NCBI RefSeq assembly: GCF_029223525.1
Contig: NZ_JARHTQ010000010.1
Coordinates: 62,001-126,000 of the forward strand
Length of the DNA stretch: 64,000 nt
Direction: 5' to 3'
Source: Streptantibioticus ferralitis
GTDB taxonomy: Bacteria > Actinomycetota > Actinomycetes > Streptomycetales > Streptomycetaceae
The position numbers and the translations under genes are program-made. Below the pieces are notes generated by a model. The model saw nothing but the letters and a program-made list of their open reading frames with translations. It did no database searches and was not told the DNA's origin. Of this stretch, positions 52,963 through 60,030 are shown piece by piece (position 1 is the first letter of the stretch; the number at the start of each line of letters is the position of its first letter).

Positions 52963-54548
52963 GAGCTGAGGAAGGCGTCGCGCAGACACGGGTAGTCGAA
53001 GACTCCATGCGGCTGGATGCCGTGGACAGCGGGCGTGGAGGCCGCGATCGGGGGAATCCGGGCGAACACCGCGTCCCCACCGTGGTCGTACAGGTAGTGC
53101 TGGACATCATGCACCGCGCTGGCGCGCTTGGTGTCCCCGACGGCGGCGTGCATGGCGGTCAGCAGGCCGTCCAGGGTGGCGTTGGACGGTCCGGTGAACG
53201 GGTAGGAGGCCTTGGAGCCGTAGTACAGCGAGAGTTGCAGCGGCAGTGGCTGGGCGTGGTAGAGGTTTGTCTGAAGCGGCGTGCGGAGCAGGGTCTTGAT
53301 GTCGGTGTAGTAGTCCGCGGCCGGGATCTTGTCCACCGCCACCGACATGCCTGCCGCGTGGGCCTGTTGGACGAACGCGGTGGCGCTCTCAAGCGTCCCG
53401 TACTCGTAGTCGCTGGTACGCACGGAGAAGTTGGTTCCGCCCAGCCCGGCCGAGGACAGCAACTTGCGGGCCTGCTCGGCATCGTGGGCGCGGGGCGGCA
53501 ACGATGTGTCGTACCAGGTCTGGTGGCGGCCGAGCGCGTCATCGGCGACCTCGCCGTAGCCGAGGGTGACGCTACGCACCATCGCGTCCCGGTCGATAGC
53601 GAGGCGCAACGCCTGTACGGCCTCGGGCTTGCTGAACGGCGCCATGCCGAGGTTCATGGTGAAGGACAGGTCGCTCCACAGTTCCTTGGGTGCGGTCAGG
53701 ATCCGCAGGGCCGGGTTCTTCTCCTCGGCGCGGGCGGTGGCGAGGGTGAGCCCGCCCGCGTAGTCGAACTGGCCTGCCTTCACTCCGTTGAGGCGGGCAC
53801 CGGCGTCGGAGACCGAGTACAACTCGATCTCGTCCAGGTAGGGACCGCCCTTCGCCGATCCCCAGTAGTCCTTGCGGGCGACGAGCAGGCTGCTGCTGCC
53901 ACCGGTCCAGCTCTTGAGGACGAACGGGCCGGAGCCCGGGGCATGCGCGAAGTCCTTGGTGCCGTCGGGGAAGACGAACATCGACTGGGCGAGCACGAGG
54001 TCGAAGAAGCCGTCAGGTCCCTTGAGTTGCAGCTCCAGGGTGTGCGCGTCACGCACCGTCGACTTCGCCGGGTCGAGGCCGCCCAGCACCCCGCTCTGGG
54101 TGGTGGGGTTGGAGGCGAGCGCACGAAGGCTGAACAGCACGTCCTGGGCGGTGAGTTGACGGCCGTTGCTGAAGGTCACGCCGTCGCGCACCCGGACGGT
54201 CCAGCGGGTGGCATCCGCGTTGGGCTCGACGGACTCGGCGAGCCGCCACGTGGTGGAGCTGCCGTCGATCTCGCCGATGGTGTCCCAGATCAGCCTCGCC
54301 CTGACGTAGTCGATGGCGCTCCCGGTCGCCTGGAGCACGTTGGTCGACTCGCCGCTGGAACCGGCGAAGGCTGCACGGAGTCTGCCCCCGCGACTCGGCG
54401 GGACCGATGCCGATGCCGTATTGGCGCCGAGCGGCGAACGGGCCGTCGCGCCGCTGCACGCCGCCAGCAGACCACCGCCGATCACCACTCCGGCTGCCGT
54501 GCCGATGGTGCGCAGCATGGACCTGCGGGATATCTGATGTGCGCTCAC
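52959..54548 (-). CDS. Extracellular solute-binding lipoprotein, family 5 (SBP_bac_5)
   Basis: This 529-residue protein has a twin-arginine-like signal (SRRSMLRTIG) and lipobox LLAAC near residue 29, so it is probably a Tat-exported lipoprotein. The family-5 fold is visible in WTVRVRDGVTFSNGRQLTAQ and DVLFSLRA, GPFVLKSW and QALRLAIDRDAMV. Members bind peptides, nickel or metal-chelate complexes. GTG 54548 has GAGGAC upstream. It is the first gene of the importer operon, with Zur-like box B about 105 bp upstream. The natural ligand may be the metal-loaded product or a related chelate (inference). Confidence 0.92.
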   Translation of the reverse strand: MSAHQISRRSMLRTIGTAAGVVIGGGLLAACSGATARSPLGANTASASVPPSRGGRLRAAFAGSSGESTNVLQATGSAIDYVRARLIWDTIGEIDGSSTTWRLAESVEPNADATRWTVRVRDGVTFSNGRQLTAQDVLFSLRALASNPTTQSGVLGGLDPAKSTVRDAHTLELQLKGPDGFFDLVLAQSMFVFPDGTKDFAHAPGSGPFVLKSWTGGSSSLLVARKDYWGSAKGGPYLDEIELYSVSDAGARLNGVKAGQFDYAGGLTLATARAEEKNPALRILTAPKELWSDLSFTMNLGMAPFSKPEAVQALRLAIDRDAMVRSVTLGYGEVADDALGRHQTWYDTSLPPRAHDAEQARKLLSSAGLGGTNFSVRTSDYEYGTLESATAFVQQAHAAGMSVAVDKIPAADYYTDIKTLLRTPLQTNLYHAQPLPLQLSLYYGSKASYPFTGPSNATLDGLLTAMHAAVGDTKRASAVHDVQHYLYDHGGDAVFARIPPIAASTPAVHGIQPHGVFDYPCLRDAFLSS

Positions 54549-54654
54549 AGTGTCCTCACTCGAAGCGGGCAGGTGGCAGGGGCCGACAGCGCTGACGCAC
54601 CTCATGACTTCAGCCGGGTGCGCCGGACGCTGGCGCCGACATCCTAGAGTAAAA

Positions 54655-54669
54655 CGATAACGCTTTTCA
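54655..54669. promoter_or_regulatory. Zur-like box B upstream of the importer operon
   Basis: CGATAACGCTTTTCA matches 11 of 15 positions of TGAAAATGATTTTCA and lies in an isolated A/T-rich patch (TAAAACGATAACGCTTTTCA at 54650-54669) in otherwise G/C-rich DNA, about 107 bp before the GTG of the substrate-binding protein. Confidence 0.45.
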
Positions 54670-54934
54670 ATAAGCAGAATGGCGGAGACTACGCCTTGCG
54701 CTTGGAGCGGCCATGACGTTTGCCCGTCCACGCGCGGAGGCCAGCGGAGGGTGAAGGAGGAAGGCGGCGGGGTCATCTCGCCGCTACTGGCGGCGAGCCG
54801 AGCACCCCGGTGAGGGGCCACCGCCAAGCCGAAGGGCGCGGGCAAGGCTGGCCAGCGAGCGAGCGCCGCCCGCGCGCCGGACACAACGATGAGCCACGAC
54901 CGGTAGAGCCAATGCAGCCAAGGCAAATGCCTGG

Positions 54935-55128
54935 CCTCCGACGGCGGGCCGGTTCCGGACTTGCCCGAGTGCGCCGCGGGCTTTCCCTGACTGCGACAAC
55001 GGCGACGGCCAGGGCGGCGATCGGTCGGCCCGCACGCAGCCCAACACGGCGTTGGCCAGGGGTCCGGCGAACAGGGCACCGGACAGGTACGGGTACAGCA
55101 GAGGCGAAGTCCGCGACGGCCAACGGGG
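54935..55128 (-). pseudogene. Frameshifted relic of a cation-efflux (CDF-type) transporter
   Basis: On the minus strand one frame encodes LLYPYLSGALFAGPLANAVL then GCVRAD (ending 55024). The next frame, beginning at 55027, continues with RPIAALAVAVVAVRESPRR. Joined, they resemble the membrane helices of actinobacterial heavy-metal cation-efflux proteins (YLSA-LLVGLLANA-FGWWWADPIAAL-IAAVAVREG). The frames meet within a few bases, so a single-base frameshift fits. The N-terminal part is not recognisable. Confidence 0.55.
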
Positions 55129-55274
55129 CCGAGTTCGCATCCGGCACACCGCTGGGCGGTGGACAGCGCCGGTATGACAGCCAGGGAGACGGCGGCGCGT
55201 GCGATGCCGGGGATCTCAACCGCCCCGGATCAAGCGGTACTTGACATCACCCTGGGTCGCATCCGAGGCTGCTT

Positions 55275-55289
55275 CGGAAACGGTTTTCA
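55275..55289. promoter_or_regulatory. Zur-like box C upstream of the CooC-like gene
   Basis: CGGAAACGGTTTTCA matches 11 of 15 positions of TGAAAATGATTTTCA and is itself an imperfect palindrome (10 of 15 positions). It is 23 bp before the ATG of the ATPase gene, in an A/T-rich stretch continuing CATAATCGATTAAGG, so it would overlap the promoter or transcript start. Confidence 0.5.
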
Positions 55290-55312
55290 TAATCGATTAA
55301 GGTTTCAGGCAC

Positions 55313-56287
55313 ATGAAGATTGCCTTCGTGGGCAAGGGCGGCAGCGGCAAGACCACCCTGTCAGCGCTCTTCGCCCGCCATCTGGCGGCCTCCAGCAGCA
55401 CCGTGGTCGCCATCGACGCCGACATCAACCAGCACCTGGGGGTGGCGCTGGGACTGAGCGAGGACGAGGCGGCGCGGCTGCCTGCCATGGGTGGCCGACT
55501 GGCCGAGACAAAGGAGTACCTGCGCGGGAGCAACCCACTGATCGGCTCGGCCGCCTCCATGGTCAAGACGACGCCGCCCGGACGGGGCTCCCGGCTGCTG
55601 CGGGTCGCCGGGGACGATCCGATCCACGGCGACTTGGCGCACGAGGTCGCCGGGGTGAAGCTGCTGGCAGCAGGTGCGTTCACGGAAGAGGACCTCGGGG
55701 TGGCCTGCTACCACTCCAAGGTCGGGGCGGTGGAGCTGTATCTGAACCACCTGGTCGACCTGGACGGCGAGTACGTCGTGGTCGACATGACCGCGGGTGC
55801 GGACTCGTTCGCCTCCGGGTTGTTCACCCGGTTCGACCTGACGTTCATTGTGGCCGAGCCCACCCGAAAGGGTGTCTCCGTCTACCGCCAGTACCGTGAC
55901 TACGCCGCCGAGTACGGCATCGCGCTCGCCGTCGTAGGCAACAAGGTCACCGGCCCCGACGACGTTGCCTTCCTCCAGGACCACGTCGGCGACGACCTGC
56001 TGGCGTGCCTGGAGCACTCCCCGTACGTACGCGCCCAGGAACAGGGCCGCCACGGCACGCTGTCCGAGCTGGAATCGGCCAACCGAGCCGCGTTGGAGCG
56101 ACTGCACGCGGCCGTCGACGCCCGACCGAAGGACTGGGCCACCTTCCAGGCGCACGCCGTCGCCTTCCACCGCAAGAACGCCGCGGCCTGGGCGAACAAC
56201 GCCACCGGCGAGGACCTGGCCGCCCAGATCGACCCCGACTTCGTCCACGGCCCGGACGCCCTGCGGACTCAGACCGCAGCCCACTGA
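55313..56287 (+). CDS. CooC/MinD-like P-loop ATPase
   Basis: This 324-residue SIMIBI-class ATPase has the deviant Walker A GKGGSGKTTLSALF at residue 7, VVAIDADINQHLG (A' Asp), VVVDMTAGADSFASGLF and NKVTGPDD for guanine/adenine contact. It is most like CooC-type maturation ATPases that help insert nickel or other metals; the CxC metal motif of CooC is not seen (single Cys residues only). It is preceded by box C and followed 38 bp later by the small conserved gene. In this setting a metal-homeostasis role is plausible but inferred. Confidence 0.82.
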   Translation: MKIAFVGKGGSGKTTLSALFARHLAASSSTVVAIDADINQHLGVALGLSEDEAARLPAMGGRLAETKEYLRGSNPLIGSAASMVKTTPPGRGSRLLRVAGDDPIHGDLAHEVAGVKLLAAGAFTEEDLGVACYHSKVGAVELYLNHLVDLDGEYVVVDMTAGADSFASGLFTRFDLTFIVAEPTRKGVSVYRQYRDYAAEYGIALAVVGNKVTGPDDVAFLQDHVGDDLLACLEHSPYVRAQEQGRHGTLSELESANRAALERLHAAVDARPKDWATFQAHAVAFHRKNAAAWANNATGEDLAAQIDPDFVHGPDALRTQTAAH

Positions 56288-56325
56288 ACCACCCACAACA
56301 AGCAACCGAACACGATAGGAATCGC

Positions 56326-56715
56326 ATGTCGCTCGACGTATCCCCCGCACTGCTCGCCCAGGCGGAACGGGGTGAGGTCGACGAAGCCGCCTTCGTCGAC
56401 ACCGTCCGCACCTCCCTGCCGTACGCGTACCAGATGATCTCCGGCCTGGCAGGTGAACTGGGGCGCGGGTCTGCCCCGTTCGCGGACAACCCCACGCCGC
56501 CGCCCTCGGAAGCCGAACGCGGCCAGCTGCTGCGCGCCCTGGCCAGCGATGCCATCCGCGGCAGTCTGGAGCGGCACTTCGGGGTGCGGTTGGCCTTCCA
56601 GAACTGCCACCGCGTCGCCGTCTTCCGCCCAGGCGCTGAGCAGGAGGCGTACGAAGCGTTCACCTCCCCGCGCGCCCAGTTGCTCAACCAGTCGCCGCAG
56701 CTGCGCGACTGCTGA
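56326..56715 (+). CDS. Conserved actinobacterial protein (SCO5389-like)
   Basis: This 129-residue soluble protein begins MSLDVSPALLAQAERGEVDE and contains VRTSLPYAYQMISGLAGEL, PPPSEAERGQLLRALASDAI, HFGVRLAFQNCHRVAVF and LLNQSPQLRDC. I recognise it as a small protein family conserved in Streptomyces (SCO5389 family from memory). Function unknown. The ATG at 56326 follows ATAGGA; the frame is open to 56005 inside the ATPase gene. Co-transcription with the ATPase is likely, ending at the hairpin at 56726. Confidence 0.8.
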   Translation: MSLDVSPALLAQAERGEVDEAAFVDTVRTSLPYAYQMISGLAGELGRGSAPFADNPTPPPSEAERGQLLRALASDAIRGSLERHFGVRLAFQNCHRVAVFRPGAEQEAYEAFTSPRAQLLNQSPQLRDC

Positions 56716-56725
56716 GACCTATGCA

Positions 56726-56763
56726 TCAGCCTCCGTCGGCCCGGTGGGGTCGCCGGAGGCTGA
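56726..56763 (+). terminator. Stem-loop terminator
   Basis: TCAGCCTCCG (56726-56735) and CGGAGGCTGA (56754-56763) are perfect 10-bp arms with an 18-nt loop, 11 bp after the stop of the SCO5389-like gene. It can serve the plus-strand pair as a factor-independent terminator without a strong T-run. Confidence 0.7.
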
Positions 56764-56783
56764 ACGGTCTCTGGAGCGTATAG

Positions 56784-56890
56784 CTATCGACCGGCGTAGG
56801 GAGCAGGGCCATCTCTCGGGCGTTCTTTATGGCTTGGGCGAGTCGGCGCTGCGGGGGCGAAAGCTGCACCTGGCGTATGCCGGATTCGAG
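56784..56890 (-). pseudogene. Relic of ribosomal protein S18 paralogue (rpsR-like)
   Basis: Minus-strand frame 56878-56798 encodes SPPQRRLAQAIKNAREMALL, the unmistakable C-terminal end of bacterial S18 (QR-LA-AIKNAREMALLPY). The next frame supplies PYAGR then TAG at 56784, so one missing base separates LLP from YAGR. The N-terminal S18 core (YVDYKD...LRKF) is not recognisable upstream. In Streptomyces a zinc-free S18 paralogue belongs to the zinc-responsive Zur regulon. Confidence 0.7.
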
Positions 56891-57021
56891 AGAGCGGCGG
56901 CCATTGGCGTGATGAGACCGAAGAGACCGAAATGCGGGAGTAATCCCGTTGTGTTTTGCTGCGCTGGGGCGGGCGTTCCGGCCCGCCGCCGTCGGCATGC
57001 CCAGAACTCAAGGAGGAGTTC

Positions 57022-57525
57022 ATGTCCGTGTATACCCAGCCGTTGGGGCAGCAGTCGTTCGGTCAGCCCGGGTACGGTCAGCCGCAGTTCGCACAGCAGG
57101 GGTACACCCAGCCCTTCGGGCAGCAGTTCGGGCAGCAGTTCGGACAGCCAGGGATCGGGCCCCAGATGGGGCAGCAGCCGGGCCAGATGCCGCTGCAGTT
57201 GATCACCGAGGTGGCGCTGCGCTGCGCCGCCTCAGCGGTGGCGACCGTGGTCGAGCAGATGCGTATGGACCCCCAGGCGCTGACGAGCATCCAGATGCAG
57301 GGTCAGCTGACCCCGCAGGCCTGGTCCAACGTGCTGGTCGAATCCGCGCGTCGGATCGCGCCGATCGTCCACACTGCCTGTGCCCAAGTCCAGCAGGTCC
57401 AGCAGCTTCAGCAGATTCCGCAAATGCAGGGCATCCAGCCGTTCCAGACCCCGCAGCCCTACCAGCAGCCGCAGTTCCAACAGGGCATCACGCAGCAGCC
57501 GACCCTGGCAGGCATTGGCCTGTGA
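57022..57525 (+). CDS. Gln/Gly-rich low-complexity protein
   Basis: This 167-residue protein has the perfect ribosome site AGGAGG 6 bp before the ATG at 57022. Residues 1-55 are prion-like (repeats of FGQ, GQQFGQ, GQPG). Residues about 58-110 are a predicted helical, Ala-rich core (LITEVALRCAASAVATVVEQ, VLVESARRIAPIVHTACAQV), and 113-167 are again Gln/Pro-rich with QQLQQI, QPFQ and QPYQQPQFQQ. There is no signal peptide or membrane helix. It is followed 192 bp later by the pseudo-subtilase gene. Function unknown; self-assembly or a scaffold/substrate role would fit the composition. Confidence 0.82.
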   Translation: MSVYTQPLGQQSFGQPGYGQPQFAQQGYTQPFGQQFGQQFGQPGIGPQMGQQPGQMPLQLITEVALRCAASAVATVVEQMRMDPQALTSIQMQGQLTPQAWSNVLVESARRIAPIVHTACAQVQQVQQLQQIPQMQGIQPFQTPQPYQQPQFQQGITQQPTLAGIGL

Positions 57526-57717
57526 CCTGCTGACCGCAGCCACCGGGGCGCCACTCGCTCCCCCGGTATGGGGGCCGGTCGGGCCGAGTGCCGGCCAGCC
57601 GGCCCTCCGCCCGCGTCCGGCTACCGCGTACGGGTGGAGTCGCGGCGTGGGCAAGAACCGATCACTGATGAGCAGATTCCTGATGAGCTATTCGACCGGG
57701 TGAAGGCTGGTGGAGTG

Positions 57718-59463
57718 ATGACTGAGACGGGCGGAGCGGAGCAGCAGGGGTTCGGGGCGAGGATGTCCGCCCCGGACTCGTATCGGGAGGAGACGCCGGG
57801 AGCGACAGTGGGGCGGTACCTGGTGGCCCCCCGCTCGCCGAGCCCGCTGGTGGGCGTGCCGCCGATCGATGCGAGCGCGCTGTTCACCCTGCTGGACGAA
57901 GATCCCAACGTTGAGGTGATCGATCACGTCCGGGCCAGCCGCAGCCGCGGGCTTGGCGCGATCGCCGAACCGCACCCGGCCTGCCCGCCGATCGCGATCG
58001 TGCAGATGCCCCGCGAACGCGCGGCGGCGTTGGCCGCGAACCCCCAGGTCGCGGTCGAGCCCGACCAGCCCCTGACGTTCAACGCCCCCAGTCCGGTCGC
58101 ACCCGCGGTGGCCGCGGTCGATCCCCCGCTGGCGGTGCCGCTGGTCGAGCCCGCCCGGTTCACCGTACGGGTAACCGGCCGCAACGGGGACTCGGTCGCG
58201 GGTGCGCATGTGTGGGCGGTTGGGGCAGGCTGGCCCGTCCATGGCGTCACCGATCCGGAAGGGCGCGCCACGCTGGTGCTGCCCACGGGTACGCCCTCGG
58301 ACATCTGCACCCTCCACGTGCGGCCGCCGAACGGGTACTGGCCCGCCCGGATCGACGATCCGGGCCCGCTGGAGGGTGGGCAGGAGACGCTGGTGGAGCT
58401 GAGACCGCTCAGCGAGACCTTCGAGGGGTTCCCGGAGCGGGCCATCCACGGCTGGGGTCATCAGGCCATGCGGCTACACCAGCTTCCGCCGACCTACCGC
58501 GGCCACGGCATCACCATCGCCCTGCTGGACTCCGGCGTCAGCGCTGCCCACCCCGACCTGAAGGACGCCGTCGGGACGGGGTACGACTTCGCCGCGGGCA
58601 CCACGCACGGGTGGGACGCCGACGCCACCGGGCACGGCACGGCCTGTGCCGGGATCATCGCGGCCGCCGACAACCGGACCGGAATCACCGGGATCGCCGC
58701 CGAGGCGGCGCTACACGCCCTCAAAATCCACCCGGGCGGCCGGGTGAGCCACCTTCTCCAGGCCCTGGACTGGTGCATCACCCACGACGTCGACATCGCC
58801 CAGATCAACCTGATCTGCCCCCGGCCCTCCAACCTGGTGGCGTTGAAGATCCAGGACGTCCGGGCCGCGGGGATCGTCTGCATCGCCCCTGCCGGGGACG
58901 ACGGCACCGTTGTGGCCTTCCCCGCGAGCCTGCCAGGCGTCCTCGCCGTCGGGGCTCTCGGCCACACCGGCACCTACCCTCCAGGCACCCCGTACTCCGC
59001 GTACACGGCCGGGCAGCCCTCCCCGGCGGATCTGTACGCCCCCTTGTTCAGCCCGCTGGGCCCCGGGATCGACCTGACCGCCCCGGGCGTCGCCGTGCTC
59101 ACCACCGCCCCGGGCGGCACCTACACCCCGTACGACGGTACGGCCATCGCCGCCGCTCACATCACCGGGCTGGCCGCCCTGACCCTCGCGCATCACGACA
59201 CGCTGCGCATCCAGCCGCAGCCCCGCAGCGTCGCCCGCGTCGACCACGTGCACGCGATGCTGCGCGGCAGCTGCCGACCCGTCCCCGGCACGGACCCCAA
59301 GCGCGTCGGCGCCGGACTGCCCGACGCTCCGGCCGCCCTGGGCCTGCAACCCACCGCCCCCATGCCGCAACCGGGTGCCCCCGTGGAGACGCTGCTGGCC
59401 ACGCTGCAGGCGGAGATGGAACGGCGCGGGCTCGTCCAACGGTACGCAGGCCGCACCGGCTGA
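57718..59463 (+). CDS. Subtilisin-fold (S8) protein lacking catalytic serine and oxyanion Asn
   Basis: 581 residues, no signal peptide. An N-terminal ~250-residue region holds an inhibitor-like segment (IAIVQMPRERAAALAANPQV) and a beta-sandwich FTVRVTGRNGDSVAGAHVWA with carboxypeptidase-regulatory look. The S8 domain follows: Asp in IALLDSGVSAAHPDL, His in GHGTACAGIIAA. At the serine position the sequence is YDGTAIAAAHITG, where active enzymes have GTSMAxPH, and the oxyanion Asn region reads APAGDDG instead of AAGN. It is therefore probably proteolytically inactive, a binding or scaffold protein. ATG 57718 is used; in-frame GTG 57700 is an alternative. Confidence 0.85.
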   Translation: MTETGGAEQQGFGARMSAPDSYREETPGATVGRYLVAPRSPSPLVGVPPIDASALFTLLDEDPNVEVIDHVRASRSRGLGAIAEPHPACPPIAIVQMPRERAAALAANPQVAVEPDQPLTFNAPSPVAPAVAAVDPPLAVPLVEPARFTVRVTGRNGDSVAGAHVWAVGAGWPVHGVTDPEGRATLVLPTGTPSDICTLHVRPPNGYWPARIDDPGPLEGGQETLVELRPLSETFEGFPERAIHGWGHQAMRLHQLPPTYRGHGITIALLDSGVSAAHPDLKDAVGTGYDFAAGTTHGWDADATGHGTACAGIIAAADNRTGITGIAAEAALHALKIHPGGRVSHLLQALDWCITHDVDIAQINLICPRPSNLVALKIQDVRAAGIVCIAPAGDDGTVVAFPASLPGVLAVGALGHTGTYPPGTPYSAYTAGQPSPADLYAPLFSPLGPGIDLTAPGVAVLTTAPGGTYTPYDGTAIAAAHITGLAALTLAHHDTLRIQPQPRSVARVDHVHAMLRGSCRPVPGTDPKRVGAGLPDAPAALGLQPTAPMPQPGAPVETLLATLQAEMERRGLVQRYAGRTG

Positions 59464-59517
59464 TCTCCCGTCAGCCACGATGAGTCAGCACGCGGCCACC
59501 GCCCCGGTGCCGGTGAG

Positions 59518-59777
59518 TTGTGTGGACTCGTCCTTTGTAGAGCCATTAACACTCACGCCACAGCCCCTGAGCTGGTCCCTGACGATCCTTGGTACAAGTC
59601 GTCGTACAGCGGCGGCACAAGCAATAGCTGCATCGAGATCGCCGATCTAACCGCATCTTGCGGGCAGGTCGCGACTCCAAGGACAAGGGCGGCCCGGCCT
59701 GGCTCGTAAGCGCAGCCGGATGGGCTGCCATCGTGAAGCTGGTTCAGTCCGGAGAGGTCGGCTCCGACGTGGCTTGA
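59518..59777 (+). pseudogene. Frameshifted DUF397 gene
   Basis: Frame one encodes PELVPDDPWYKSSYSGGTSN then SCIEIADLT. Around 59655-59670 the similarity jumps to another frame giving AGRDSKDKGGPAWLVSAAGW and AAIVKLVQSGEV to a TGA at 59775-59777. Joined, this is a normal DUF397 protein (W-KSSYSG...C-E-A...VRDSK...L-F....W-AF). Such genes usually partner XRE-type regulators; none is adjacent. Either a real frameshift or a sequencing error. Confidence 0.8.
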
Positions 59778-59796
59778 CCCTCCTCTGCGCGCCATG

Positions 59797-59841
59797 GCGA
59801 TGGTGGCTCGCCCCAAGTGTGTTGGGTCGAGCCACCATCGC
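59797..59841. terminator. Long bidirectional terminator hairpin
   Basis: GCGATGGTGGCTCG (59797-59810) pairs perfectly with CGAGCCACCATCGC (59828-59841). After one mismatch CCCAA and TTGGG continue the stem around the loop GTGTG. It lies between the plus-strand DUF397 relic and the convergent minus-strand phosphoesterase gene. Confidence 0.88.
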
Positions 59842-60030
59842 GTTGTGACGGTACACGCGGCCGTAGGCGAGGAGCAGAGCGAGCCCTTCAGGGCAAGAAA
59901 GGAGACGTGCTCGGCCGAAGGCGGGCGATGCCGATGTCCTGGACAACCGCCATGCCTTGACCGAGCACGCCGCCCCTCCCCGTGGCTCCAGGAACCCGGG
60001 TCGGTCACTTCACGGTGTTCGGCTTCAGGT
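59842..60030. other. Intergenic remainder after hairpin
   Basis: Nothing gene-like is supported between the hairpin and the phosphoesterase stop; the open frames here lack family similarity. Confidence 0.5.

Noticed and set aside
54720-55244. 174-residue plus-strand frame between the importer operon and the ATPase gene
   Set aside because: Arg/Gly-rich, no motif, antisense to the cation-efflux relic; the real signal is on the minus strand across two frames.
57568-57717. N-terminal extension of the pseudo-subtilase
   Set aside because: The codons are Arg/Pro-rich and lack a ribosome site or signal peptide; ATG 57718 begins the conserved-looking part.
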